A DNA stretch of 64,000 nt, taken from positions 23,295,092 through 23,359,091 of the forward strand of contig CP141143.1 in assembly GCA_035235625.1 (NCBI GenBank). The letters run 5' to 3'. The translations under genes were made by a program, and so were the position numbers. The stretch's first letter is position 1. Each line of letters opens with the position of its first letter. The notes under the pieces were generated by a model that worked only from the letters and a program-made list of their open reading frames with translations, ran no database searches and had not been told where the DNA came from. This DNA comes from Saururus chinensis (taxonomy: Eukaryota; Streptophyta; Magnoliopsida; Piperales; Saururaceae). Shown here piece by piece: positions 12,601 to 22,701 of the stretch.

Positions 12601-13706
12601 AGACCAAAAATGGGGGATGCCCAGACTGAGCAAGGGAGAGACAGAGGTTGAACCGGTCCAGGTGGGGCTGTCCCAAGACCGGGGCGGAGCCCACGGTGGT
12701 CAAGTCACCCTCACCCGCCAACGATGGCTGTGCCAACCCACTGGAAAATCGTACAACAAAGAGTACTGGCCAGAATAGGGGACGGTAGAGGAGATGGAAC
12801 CGGGCTGGGTAGGGTGGTCCATACCCTTCGCCGGACCAAGGCGAGGCTGGATGGGGGTCATGTTGGCCACAGATCACCGCCGGCGGCTTCCATTTCAACA
12901 AAACAGATCACCGGCAAAAAATAGGGCAGGGGAAACATCCACTGGGCGGCGGTGCAGAGGCCCCCTACAGCTAGGAGGAGTGGCTCCTCACGTCGCCAGA
13001 GCAAGGCAGTAGCGGATGGAGCCCAGCTGGGCCATCCAACGGCGGCAGAAGCTTGCAGGCGAGGTCGACTGAAGGGGTGGCGAAAAACAAGGGCAAAGGG
13101 GGAAAACGAAGTGGGACGGCGGAGGAGGCCAAGTGGGGCCGGGAGGGGTGTCCTCCCGCCATCGCCGGCCCAGGGCAGAACCATGGGCAGCCGGCCGACC
13201 CTTGCCGGCCCACGGCAGCGGCGGAATCAAAAGAAACAGTAGGGAGAGGGCAAACCAGGGAGGAGGCGGCGCAGCCGTAGGCGGCCGGGGCAGTGGCCCC
13301 CTGGCGTCGCACTGCAGGGGCGGAGCCTGTGCCGGCGTATTGCGGCCTGTCGGCGGCCGGCGGGGACAGAGAAACAGACGGAAAGGGGGGGGTGGTCGCA
13401 CTATTCATCTACTGGAGGTTCTGGATCGGGATCGCGATCCCGATCCCTCTTTTTTTTCTTTTTTCTAAACGTATACTCAACGCGCGTTAACTCATTGGTT
13501 ACGCGTCGAACCTCCAAAATTCGCGCCGTAAGCGAGCAGCGAGCCCCGTGGCCCGCGACTAAGCCCCACACCCGACTCTATAGGTATAAATATAGGGGAA
13601 AATACACAAATATCAATACACTAAAGCGTCACATTTTCCCGCCGAAAATGACCAAAAAAATAGCAAAAAAATCCCAAAAAATCATAGAAAAATCAGGGAC
13701 CTTACA
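9602..13706 (+). mobile_element. Right part of A1 after the A2 insertion
   Basis: Continuation of A1. Short CATACT repeats resume at 9602. Then come 35-bp units (to about 10050), 61-66-bp units (10125-10375), AT-rich sequence (10380-11120), CTAGCCATCACTAGCAC repeats (11130-11390) and the GC-rich block (11570-13450). The tail has TATAAATA at 13585-13592 and ends CCTTACA at 13706. It matches A2 5570-9596 closely throughout and has no coding domain. Confidence 0.8.
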
Positions 13707-14159
13707 TAATGTGACACAAATAGATATGATTTATAATGCATGATTGTGTATCATATGTTTGACACGTTTGTCGTGCAGGGTGAATGAGTGTAACGACTCG
13801 TTTTTCGTTTACATCTAACCTAAAGGGTTAGGCTTAATTGGATAATTTTGGGATAAATTTTAGAGGTTTTCAATGGTTTAAACCTCTATATTTGAGTGGT
13901 GCTCGAAGAAACGAGCATAACGATTCGAAGAATGGGCAAAACGGAGGTCGGGACCGGAAGTTATGATATTTGAGAAACGTGGATTATAGGTGGGACCCAC
14001 ATGGAAAGAGCACAAGTTACTGCTTTTAGTGGGTTAGTATCGAAGGGCTCTTCGATACGAGTCCAACGATACAAAGAACGCGCGAATCCGAATCCGGGGT
14101 AGGAAGTTATGCGCGTTTGAAGGATTTCCTTTTTTAAAAAAAAGGGAAAATAAAAAGAA

Positions 14160-14365
14160 ATGCGCGGCGCGCGCGCGACACGCGCGATTGCGGCGCACAT
14201 AACGCGCTGCCGTGATGTGCAATCGCTGCGCGCGTCACGCGCGGGTGATGCGCCGCGGGAAAAACGGTGGGCGCCGCCAGAAAGCATTTTCGTGCGGCGC
14301 GGCGCCGCAGTTTCGCGGCGCTGCGGTTTAAATTTGCGGCGCGCCGCAGTTTTTGGCGCGCCGGG
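14160..14365 (+). repeat. GCGCGC-rich palindromic zone in C1
   Basis: About 200 bp rich in GCGCGC, GGCGCGCC and GCGGCGC motifs, with many short self-complementary stretches, just upstream of the TATA-like box. C2 holds a less GC-rich counterpart (30580-30780). Probably an LTR U3 region; function not visible. Confidence 0.5.
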
Positions 14366-14368
14366 GCT

Positions 14369-14376
14369 TATATAAA
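14369..14376 (+). promoter_or_regulatory. TATA-like box of LTR C1
   Basis: TATATAAA followed by CCCC, 580 bp inside C1. The position relative to the LTR end is comparable to D (419 bp) and B (390 bp). In C2 the corresponding site (about 30783-30795) is degraded. Confidence 0.45.
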
Positions 14377-14424
14377 CCCCATTTGAGCTCATTTTTCGAC
14401 CAGAACTTCTCTACCCCCGTTTCT

Positions 14425-14930
14425 GACCGTTCTGAGGCCAATTAAGGCCGTTCAAGACCCGTTTCCTACTAAATGGAGTATGCTCTATGCAATGGAGCTG
14501 TCCGTTCTTCGAGTTGGAGACCATATGATGAGGAAACGTCCCAAGACAAGAGGAGGTCCTACCCGTTATCTTCATGCACCGACGAACTTCGTTTTCTCTG
14601 TTTCTGGCCATCCCAACTCCGATTTAGTCAATTCAAGAGGCGTTCTTGACTAAATCGAGTATGTTCTACGCGATGGAGGGTTCCGTTTTCTGAGTTAGCA
14701 ATCATATAAAGAAGAAACGCCCCAAGACAAGGAGAGGTTCTACCCGTACCGACCAACTTTGTTTTCTCTGTTTCTGGCCATCCCAACTCCGATTTAGTCG
14801 ATTTAAGAGCCGTTCTTGACTAAATTGAAGGTGTTCTACGCGATGGTGGGTTCCATTTTCTGAGCTGACAATCTTATAAGGAGGAAATGCCCCGAGATTA
14901 AGCAAGGCTCTGCCTGAACACCGAAACAAG
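14425..14930 (+). repeat. Three degenerate ~170-200-bp repeats in C1
   Basis: Three consecutive units, starting near 14425, 14600 and 14760. Each contains a CGTTCTTGACTAAAT-like core, ATGTTCTACGCGATGG and AAGACAAGGAGAGG-like text. The units explain the similar short minus-strand open frames at 14411-14611 and 14702-14929. C2 has related text at 30840-31235. Confidence 0.6.
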
Positions 14931-15060
14931 AAAAAGACACCCGAAGTAAGACGGGGTTCTATCCGTAGATGCCATTACTGTATGGGTTATGATGGAAGTA
15001 AGTATTTCTGATCTTCCGTACAGCATGTGCTAAGTTATGATGTGTGTTATGCTACGATTT

Positions 15061-15660
15061 CTATATGCCATGCTATGTGCCTATATACTATGCTATGTGC
15101 CTATATGCCATGCTATGTGCCAATATACTATGCTATGTACCTATATGTCATGCTATGTGCCTATATACTATGCTATGTACCTATATGCCATGCTATGTGC
15201 CTATATACTATGCTATGTACCTATATGCCATGCTATGTGCCTATATACTATGCTATGTGCCTATATGCCATGCTATGTGCCTATATACTATGCTATGTGC
15301 CTATATGTCATGCTATGTGCCTATATACTATGTTATGTGCCTATATGCCATGCTATGTGCCTATATACTATGCTATGTACCTATATGCCATACTATGTGC
15401 CTATATACGATGCTATGTACCTATATGCCATGCTATGTGCCTATATGTCATGCTATGTGCCTATATGCCATGCTATGTGCCTATATACTATGCTATGTAC
15501 CTATATGTCATGCTATGTGGCTATATACTATGCTATGTGCCTATATGTCATGCTATGTGCCTATATACTATGTTATGTACCTATATGTCATGCTATGTGC
15601 CTATATACTATGCTATGTGCCTATATGTCATGCTATGTGCCTATATACTATGCTATGTGC
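15061..15660 (+). repeat. 20-bp minisatellite, 30 units, no indels
   Basis: Thirty consecutive 20-bp units, CTATAT(GYC or ACT)ATGCTATGTRC, stay in exact phase from 15061 to 15660. Two unit types alternate (GCCA/GTCA type and ACTA type), giving a 40-bp higher-order repeat; the one break in alternation is the unit at 15441. The unit has no stop in any frame and 20 is not a multiple of 3. All three plus-strand frames are therefore open for over 200 codons, with a 20-residue peptide period rich in Cys, Tyr and Met. I regard these frames as by-products. C2 has only a trace of the motif near 45000-45045. Confidence 0.92.
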
Positions 15661-15689
15661 CTAGATGTCATGATGTATACTTATATGAC

Positions 15690-15850
15690 GTGTGTGGTCT
15701 CACTCTAGGGTAGAGCGAGACGTGAAATTTGTGTTCTCGGTCTCGGCTCAGTGATAGAGCGAGCCGAGTGATGCGCTCAGTCTCGATTCAGTAATGAAGC
15801 GAGATATGTGTATAAGATTTTAATCCCGCTCTGTGGTAGAGCGAGATGTA
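15690..15850 (+). repeat. CTCGCTCT/AGAGCGAG repeats in C1
   Basis: Four degenerate units of about 40-48 bp. Each has an inverted pair such as CTCGCTCTAGGGTAGAGCGAG, able to form a small hairpin. The corresponding array in C2 is longer (45050-45375). Confidence 0.65.
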
Positions 15851-17194
15851 CGATTCCGTTGATTTATTAACTTCCGCTTGACTTCGATATATGATGAGTG
15901 TTTGTATACTCCGATTAAATATTCGGAGATATGTATTTTATACGTATGATTTTGTGATGTTTGTAGTATGTAGTAGCCATTAGGCAGAACTACGTTCGGA
16001 TCCGATCGTATTTGAATAATATCTAATACGTACGTAGGCAACCAACGGCAAGGCAACGTTGGCCCGATCCAAATCATTATAATCATATGTTTTATTCTGT
16101 TTTACATGCGACGAACTATGAAGCTTCGTCGTGTGTATATGTTCGTTACAACCTAAGTCTACGTACGAGGAAGCCTTAAAGCTCCGTAGTGCGTAGATGA
16201 ACGTTGTACCTCTCGCACTCAAACGATGATTCTTGGCTCAAGGAAAAAGAAAATTTCCTATTAGTGATTTTGTGGGCCTGGCTCGGGTCGGGTCGTCACA
16301 ATGAGCCATGAAAATTGATGTGTTATGAATGCATGATCTGAATGTTTGTGGGAGACACTATCATACAAGTTCTTATGGTATGGATGCATAATTAGAAAGT
16401 GTGTTAGAGATACTTCTCTTGTGGATTATGGGTGATATGATGCTTGATTTTGCTTGGATGTGAATCAATACCTATGCAGGATGGATGCTACGTTATAATA
16501 TGATTATTTATGCCCTGACTTTGAAATGTGTGTCATATGCGAGCTAGATCTTATGCTTATGGATGAGTAAGGTTTAGCAAGGTAATAATTAGAAAAGGGT
16601 ATACCATGTCAAGTATAGATCTAAATTATCATGTTAATGTGTTGTGATGATTTTCTGAATAATGTTACCGATTTCAAACCATTACTGAGTTTTGTACTCA
16701 CCCCTCTTTTGTGATTTGTTTTAGGGTTGCATTGTGTAACATGTAGACGAGTAGGACACCTTGTATGAGGGACGACATGGGTACTCATGGGATTAGCTTT
16801 CGTCACATTCTAATGGTGTTTTATTTCCTGATTTTCTCGTTGTTAACACTTGAGAACATCATGTGGTGGATTATGTATGTTACCTGTGTTTATCTGTTGT
16901 TGTTAGACATCTCTAAACTTTTCTAATTTTGAGCCATGTGTAGGCTCCAGAGATAAATGATGTGGGTTTGTGAATGAGGATTATGTTATTTTATTATCCT
17001 CTTCTTTATCCTTATTTCTCTTGCTCAAAGGATGTGAAGTGCGCTACTTCGTTAGTCAAATCGTTTGTTTCGAGGGGGAGGGGCTAAGTCTTCTGCAATA
17101 CGCTAAACCATTTAATTCATGTCACCCCCGCACACTGACCTGCCTTTGGATTGGGTTTGGCTCAAGTCGGGTAGAGCCGGGGCGTAATAGTTGG

Positions 17195-17640
17195 TCAAGA
17201 AGGTATTTCTCGAGAAATTATGGTAGAGGGGGATTCAATATTATCATGGTGTATTTGTGTACTTTTCCTACTAAATTGTTTAGTGTTAGGAATAGTTTCA
17301 TTTCAATTGTATTCCTATGAAAATAAGTGCACATCTTACAGTTATTTACCTTGAAGGCACAGTGGCATTTATTCAACACACTGTCACCTTTTGCCAATTA
17401 AGTTTAATAAATGCTTTTTTATAGGTCTGAAGTTCATAAAGAAAATGAAGAACATATTAAACGGAAAGACAATGAGTCCTAGAGCAAAAACATCATACCG
17501 ATTAGAGGAATCTCTAGCAAGCTGGGTAGAACCAGAAGACAAGGAAGCAGATCTTGGAGCAGGAAGAGCATGGGGCATAACGGCAGGAGGCATGTCGGAC
17601 AATTGTGCATGGCGCTGAAGTGCAGGAGCTGACGTGGAAG
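17195..17640. other. Unassigned stretch right of LTR D
   Basis: Continuation of the flank that precedes LTR D. AT-rich, with overlapping short frames on both strands (17384-17618) that lack recognisable motifs. It may be the 3' part of the neighbouring copia relic, but I cannot show this. Confidence 0.4.
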
Positions 17641-19500
17641 TGTTGGGGTTAGCAACCTATTGGTCCAACACCTCTAGGGCTGACGACTGTACATCTCAGG
17701 CTAGAGAGTAGAGGTGGTAAATTTGAGTAACAAGAGGTCACACAGGGCATAAATCATGCACATCAAAGCCTTGGTATAACCCTTAGATATGATGCATGAA
17801 AATTGAAAAGGATCTACTAACACTAGGTCACACTTATCAACAACTGGAGCTATGTTGGGTATAGCATAGTAAAACACATGTTCAAGAAAGATAACATGAT
17901 AAGAAATATGTAGGTGGTTGGAGATAGGGTCATAACAGTGATAACCCTTCTGACAACCTCGATAATCTTGAAATACATATAGCTTAGACCTGGGAGACAG
18001 TTTGGTGTGTTCAATAGCATGTTGCAAAACAAAACAGGCACAACCAAAAACTCATAAAGAAAGATAATCAGGCAAAGCATTAAAGAGGCATTCACAAGGT
18101 GACTTACCTGATGCAGTCAGAGAAGAAGAGATGCAGTTAATCAGAAACGTATCTGTCATCACAGGCTCATCCTTGAACAAAGAGGGTATCTGAGCAGAGA
18201 GAAACATTGATTGGGCTGTCTCCAACGGTGTTTGCATTCTGCAACGGTATTTTGTTCTGGCGCGTGAGGACAAGATAGTAGGAGTGTTCCCTCACATGCC
18301 AGGATGACCTCAAACCTGTAGACAAATTCTCACTAGCAGAGTCAGAGCAGAAGATTTTAACAGTAGCATCAAATTGCGTGTGCACCATGGCAATGAAGTC
18401 ACAGAAAATAGAAAGCAATCCCGAATGCCTGCGCATTAATTAAATACAAAACAGAGCATGCAGTCATCCACGAAAACCACATAATAATGGGAACCTCATT
18501 TAGTAGGTAAAAAAGTGGTCCCAAACATCTGAATGAATTAAATCAAAAAATGAGCAAAACTGAATCACATTTATTTAAACGCAAAGAAACCATGTTTTAT
18601 AGTTTACATTCTTGACAACCAGAAATATCAGTACCATCCAATGGAGCTAAGCCACCAGTTGGAAGATGCTACTGTTCCAAAATGTAGAGTTTCCCAGCTC
18701 TATAAGGGGTCCCAATCTACTTGCCCGTGTTGAGGTCCTGCACAACAGAGCAAGAAGAAGAAAACACAACATGTAAATTAAGATCAGTAAGCTGGCGGAT
18801 AGACAAAACACTAAGAGCTTACTGAGGGGCATTTGAAATAGATAGAGGGGGACTGGTTTGTGCATGACATAGAGCTGTAATTGACGGTGGAACCAAATGA
18901 ACTCAGAAGGACCACAGTCAACAAGATAAGTGGAATCAGATGTCACATGATTTGTGGCCCCAAAATCAAAGTTCTAAGTCAAGGAAGCAATAGGAGATGC
19001 AGTGGAAGTATGCAAACCTGTATTTGTGACAGACGTCCCGCAAGGCTAAAATCCTAAAAGAAATTGGACTAGGCGCTGCCTATCTTGTATGCACGGAGCT
19101 CTAGATCAGTAGATCACTTAGTTCCATTAGAGCAAGTTGATCCCAGACCCCATTTATGAGAGCATAAAATTCCTGAATTGAGCAGACTCCCTGACAGATG
19201 GACCGGACCTCAACCTTCAATCGCTAACAACGGGCAAAGTTAGAATGCACATACAGAGAAGCCAGGTGATCCAAAGCCTCTTTTGCAGAGTTAAACTTTG
19301 CCAACTGAACCCCAATAGTCAGATCCACAAAGTTGTTTATCCAAGTAACAATTTGAGAATTGTTAGCCGCCCAGTCATCCAATTACTTCTCAAAATCCTC
19401 AAGTTCAACGTCAGCGCCCTTCTTAAGTTCAGGGGAGTTGCCAGAACTGAGAAGTTGTGCAAACAAATTTAGAAAGCGGACAGTTCTTATATAAATCTGA
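17640..19500 (-). pseudogene. Decayed Ty1/copia gag-pol relic
   Basis: Gag lies to the right and integrase to the left, all broken. Around 19035-19480 the minus strand reads as copia Gag, with a DDWAANNSQIVTWI segment, a KFNSAKEALDHLASLY segment and a WDQLALMEL end, interrupted by in-frame stops. About 18640-18960 holds protease and pre-integrase remnants (a MTSDSTYLVDCG stretch and a later VVQDLNTGKQIG-like stretch in another frame). About 17700-18440 holds integrase text such as FIAMVHTQFDATVKIFCSDS and FLEHVFYYA. No reverse transcriptase, RNase H or clear LTR is seen, so the element is truncated as well as decayed. It differs from the copia element at 23117-30073. Confidence 0.75.
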
Positions 19501-19694
19501 AGCAATAGTTTTTAGGGGTTCCTAGGGAGACCAAAATTCAAAAAAGGAGGGTGAGTTTAGATTGGTTCTCAATTGAGTGTCGAAAGCTGTGTCAGAAGTC
19601 GCTTATGGAGGTGTTCTCTATATTATTGCTATACTGTTTGAATAATACACCAGATCTTATGATCAGCATCTAATAGGCAAGAGATCGTCATTTA
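19500..19694. other. Gap between copia relic and Stowaway-like end
   Basis: AT-rich sequence with no frame or motif I can assign. It may include the copia 5' leader. Confidence 0.4.
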
Positions 19695-19866
19695 CATACT
19701 CCCTCTGTCCTGAAATAAATATCCCATTTTGAAAAGAATGCGTCTGTCGCACCCCACAAAACCCTTCAGTACCCCGTAAGCCAGGAAAATCCTGCCCCCA
19801 CGAAATTTTCCATCTAAGTACCCCAACAGTCTTGTGATCTTTTTTGTCCTCCCATGTCCCACACCC
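19695..19866. mobile_element. Stowaway-like MITE end
   Basis: TACTCCCTCTGTCCTGAAAT at 19698-19717 matches the CTCCCTCCGTCCC terminal motif of Tc1/mariner-type Stowaway elements, preceded by a TA. The following 150 bp has the typical text of such elements. It interrupts the LRR pseudogene: LRR coding similarity stops near 19870. The opposite terminus is not visible on this side, so the element is truncated or rearranged. Confidence 0.5.
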
Positions 19867-20475
19867 AGAGTCGTCAAGGCACTCGAAATGTTTGAAAAGT
19901 TATTGTTTGAGAGAGACAAAAAGGAGAGCTTGAAGCCTCTCAAAGCTACGCCCACTGATTTCATTCCAAGGTTAATGTTGGCCAAGTTTTTATAAGGAAG
20001 ACAAGCTATCTGGGATGCCGCCGTGGAAACGATTGGAAGTAAGATGAAGCGAAATTAGCTGAGGCAACTTACCGAAGTCCAGGTCAATGCTTTCTATCAA
20101 AGAATTATTTGTCAATTGAAGCATGCGTAGCATGGATAGGTGGAGAGGGTAGTGCGCAAACGGCTGAAGAATTTGGTTAGCGGAGAAAGTTTCCAAACTT
20201 TGGGAGCTTGTCGAAAACATTCGGGATGATAACTGACAATCTATTAAAGGAGAGGTCGAGATGAACGATGTTTTGACAGATTTGCAATTACTAGATCGAG
20301 TCTCCCAGCTGATTGCTTCTCAAATCCAGTGCTGCAGACAAACCAAATCGGGTGGGACAACGCCAGAGTGAAAGAATTGAGGGAGAGATTCGGCACCCTC
20401 GGCTAACCCAGAACAGAGTCGGAGATGGAGCCCTTCAATCCTCTATTTCCGAGGTTCTTGATTAACATGCTCTTG
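19866..20475 (-). pseudogene. LRR receptor-like pseudogene (PSKR-like)
   Basis: Minus-strand leucine-rich repeats in at least three frames. One frame (20220 to 19990) reads SMLRMLQLTNNSLIESIDL, then FGKLPQLISLHLTSNRFHGG, then IPDSLSSL. Downstream, in another frame, it reads KLSFLSLSNNNFSNISSAL (about 19870-19930). Upstream (20230-20300) it reads IVHLDLSFNRLSVIIP in a third frame. The LxxLxLxxNxLxGxIP spacing is that of plant extracellular LRRs, and the SFLSLSNN..NISSAL block resembles phytosulfokine-receptor-like LRR kinases. Frameshifts and stops break it, the C-terminus is cut by the Stowaway-like end, and no kinase domain is present. A hydrophobic, signal-peptide-like stretch on the same strand near 20600-20720 might be its N-terminus, but this is weak. 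Confidence 0.65.
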
Positions 20476-22380
20476 AGTCTTAATTCTCATCATTATTATC
20501 TACTAACGAACAGAAAAAACAATGAAGTTTGTTGAATATTTGTGCGAGCTCGGTTTGGTACAGCCTACCGTCCAAGTTCGAGAACATCAAGCTTGCAGCT
20601 GTCCCAAACTCAATCCACAAACATTAAGAAGTAAAAAAATGTACAGGCACACGCAGAGTGAAGATCCGAGAGGGCATGAGGCAAACCAACATGTCTCCCA
20701 AGCCATAGCCTTATCTCCTTTGGATTCTATACAGCGTGAGTCCATCTGCAAGCAAGCGCCAATTTCAGTTCTGTTGTCTCGAACCCCCTCGCCCTGAGTC
20801 CAAGCCCCACCCCCACCAATGGCCAAACCTTGTAGGCTTATAAGACCGACTATTTTCTGTTTGCTGATTTTTGACACATACGGTATTCAGTTGAACGAAG
20901 CCTGCCTGGAATGTGTCGGGTGAATCAAGACATGGAAAGATCTTCGTGGAGGATTGAGGATGTAGATAGATATGAAAATAACAAAGACTGGCCTGGAATT
21001 TGTTTTGATTCTTTGCCGCCAACGAGGGTACATAGTGACAAGGAAGAATTAGAAACCGATGACGATGTGAGGCAACCGAAATTGGAGGGGAAGAATCAGA
21101 CGCAACCCGGGGTAGCTAAGTGGACTATTTGTGCACAGATATGTATAGAAGTATATTAGGTGTGTATATATTATAGGAACTGCCTATAGTGTTGCACATC
21201 ATGCAAGCGTTGTGGGAAAAGCCCATAATGTTGTGCAACATATGTGCACTTACTTATAGAAGCAACCATTACAAGAAAGTACTTCGCCTTGTGTCAATGG
21301 GTAAGGCAATAGGTAGGGTGTATTGAGCAGAAAATTTGTCATACAATCATTTAACCGAGTCGAGGGCCTATGTGTGGAAGTTGATTTTTCCAGAGCATGC
21401 AATCTATGGGATTATTCAAGCTGTGGTTTAAATAGATTTCAAACATCGCAAGAATAGATTTAACCCTTCGTCGCAATTGCTAGGGTGCACACACATGTAA
21501 AAGTGTTATATACTAGTATGTATGAATTGTGAGAACTGCCCATAATGTTGTACATCATGTATGCAAACATTGCAGGGAAGGCCCGCAACAATGCGCAACA
21601 TGTGTGCGCTGCATTGCACAGAATACATGCAACGATGCACACACATAGTTGGCTATGTTGGGACACATGGTCGGCTAGCACATATTTGGATTCTTAAGAT
21701 GTTCCCTCTCCCCTAAATAGTGTTGGAGAATCCCTTAAAGTATTTTCGAGCGGTTTGGCAAACTTTGGAGAAACTACAACCGTATAGCCACTTTGGCTGC
21801 CACTCCAGTAGAATAGGAAAAATGTCTTATGCTATATAGGGGGCACATGATGAACTAAAATGTTAGATCTGTTGGTATAATGCCTACTCTTGCAACCGGC
21901 TATCTTAGATGGCAACAAAGGCTTCTTATGTTGCTAGTTATCGTGCCAAGAGCCCCATCTGCTGGGGGATGGGGCTCTTTGACATTCAGGGCAGCCATCC
22001 AGCCTTATGGCTGTGTTGGATACAAAGACCCTTACATGCACTTGGCTAAAATAGATTATTCGAATGTCCGAGTTAACTATATTGGATCCGTGCATCGCAA
22101 GGAGGTGTCCCTCTCCAGCCAGCTCGCTCAGGAAATGTCCTGACATGTTCGCACGTCCGCCTTAGGACATGTTTGTTGTTTGGCTTTGCAGGTTGGACGC
22201 TTGGTTGAATAGCACGAGGTCATGACCTTGATGAGAATGACTTACTATTTTGGCTATTTGGCCTTGTGAGTACTACACAATAGGCATTTCCCAGGCACCT
22301 CTGTGACACGGCAATGAGGAAGAAGAGAAAACCGATTAACGATGAGGAAAGTTAGTGCAGAAGTTAATGGGTATACATTG
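20476..22380. other. Low-information region with a local duplication
   Basis: No recognisable gene. Short frames on both strands (20522-20797, 20911-21159, 21880-22143) have no family motifs. Two diverged copies of a stretch with GAACTGCC, CATAATGTTGT and GCAACATATGTGC lie at about 21165-21255 and 21525-21615. The rest appears unique. Confidence 0.5.
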
Positions 22381-22499
22381 AGTACTCTAGAGGGGTAATC
22401 AAAGTAAAATAAAATTAAAATCTTAGTTCAAAATATGTTGTTTTAAATTAGGTATCAAGGAGTATTTGAGGATGTATATAGCTATGTTCTTTTGAAAAT

Positions 22500-22701
22500 G
22501 TAAAATATTTAAGCTAACCAGTATCACTCAAAAGTTTCCAAAATCACACTTTCTTTGTTGACACAAAAAAAAGTTAATAAAGGGTATTTTAGAAAAAATA
22601 TACTCAAAAACTATACAAAGGAGAAGAAAGTGGTTGACAGTTTAAGCAAATGACACACTTATTTTAAGACAATTTTTTTTTCAAATGGTATGGAGGGAGT
22701 G
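22500..22701. mobile_element. Possible Stowaway-like MITE end
   Basis: The stretch ends GGTATGGAGGGAGTG (22687-22701), the reverse complement of a CACTCCCTCC terminus, followed by TTA. The preceding text (AAGTGGTTGACAGTTTAAG, then ACACTTATTTTAAGACA) is typical of mariner-type MITEs. I could not locate the partner terminus; the end at 19698 is 3 kb away and probably belongs to a different copy. Confidence 0.35.

Larger units (their letters stand above)
3625..13706 (+). mobile_element. Family A LTR-like element A1, interrupted by A2
   Basis: Starts TGTAATGCCCGAG at 3625 and ends AATCAGGGACCTTACA at 13706. It is flanked by perfect TSD TAATG at 3620-3624 and 13707-13711. After removal of A2 and its duplicated 5 bp, its own length is about 5,065 bp. 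It is inserted in LTR D. Internal order matches A2: conserved AT-rich start, CATACT short repeats, 35-bp and 65-bp tandem repeats, CTAGCCATCACTAGCAC repeats, a GC-rich tandem block (about 11570-13450), and a short AT-rich tail. The start sequence does not recur at the other end, so this is a single LTR-like unit with no internal domain, and no gag or pol is visible. It could be a giant solo LTR or a non-autonomous element of unknown type. Confidence 0.85.
13789..16300 (+). mobile_element. Family C solo LTR C1 (2,512 bp)
   Basis: Starts TGTAACGACTCG at 13789 and ends GGGTCGTCACA at 16300. It has perfect TSD ATGAG at 13784-13788 and 16301-16305, and is inserted in LTR D. Segments: AT-rich start similar to C2 (30150 onward); GC-rich palindromic zone 14155-14360 (GCGCGC/GGCGCC); TATA-like box at 14369; serial PuCCCGTTCTTGACTAAA-type repeats 14400-14900; 20-bp minisatellite 15061-15660; CTCGCTCT..AGAGCGAG repeats 15690-15850; end zone 15950-16080 shared in reverse with LTR B (40060-40150). 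No internal retrotransposon domain is present, so it is a solo LTR. Confidence 0.85.
1219..17189 (+). mobile_element. Family D solo LTR, interrupted by A1 and C1
   Basis: The outermost LTR of the left nest. It starts TGTAAGGACTC at 1219 and ends GGGGCGTAATA at 17189. It is flanked by a perfect 5-bp TSD, GTTGG, at 1214-1218 and 17190-17194. Removing A1 plus its TSD (10,087 bp) and C1 plus its TSD (2,517 bp) leaves about 3.37 kb. A TATA-like box lies 419 bp from the start. The end resembles the ends of LTRs B and C (GGGTCGT-ACA type), so the three families look related. No gag, pol or primer-binding site is seen, so it is a solo LTR. The final dinucleotide is TA instead of CA, probably by mutation. 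Its three visible parts are 1219-3624, 13712-13788 and 16301-17189. Confidence 0.8.

Noticed and set aside
15027-15713. Three overlapping 206-228-codon frames as a repetitive membrane protein gene
   Set aside because: The frames follow from a stop-free 20-bp tandem repeat that is out of phase with codons; they exist in all three frames and are absent from C2.
20522-20877. Signal-peptide-bearing gene on the minus strand
   Set aside because: A hydrophobic stretch is visible, but the frame does not continue into the LRR text and two frames overlap; noted only as a possible N-terminus of the LRR pseudogene.
19697-22701. One 3-kb mariner-like element spanning both CTCCCTC/GAGGGAG ends
   Set aside because: The inner sequences next to the two ends differ and the interval contains an LRR pseudogene; two separate MITE ends are more likely.
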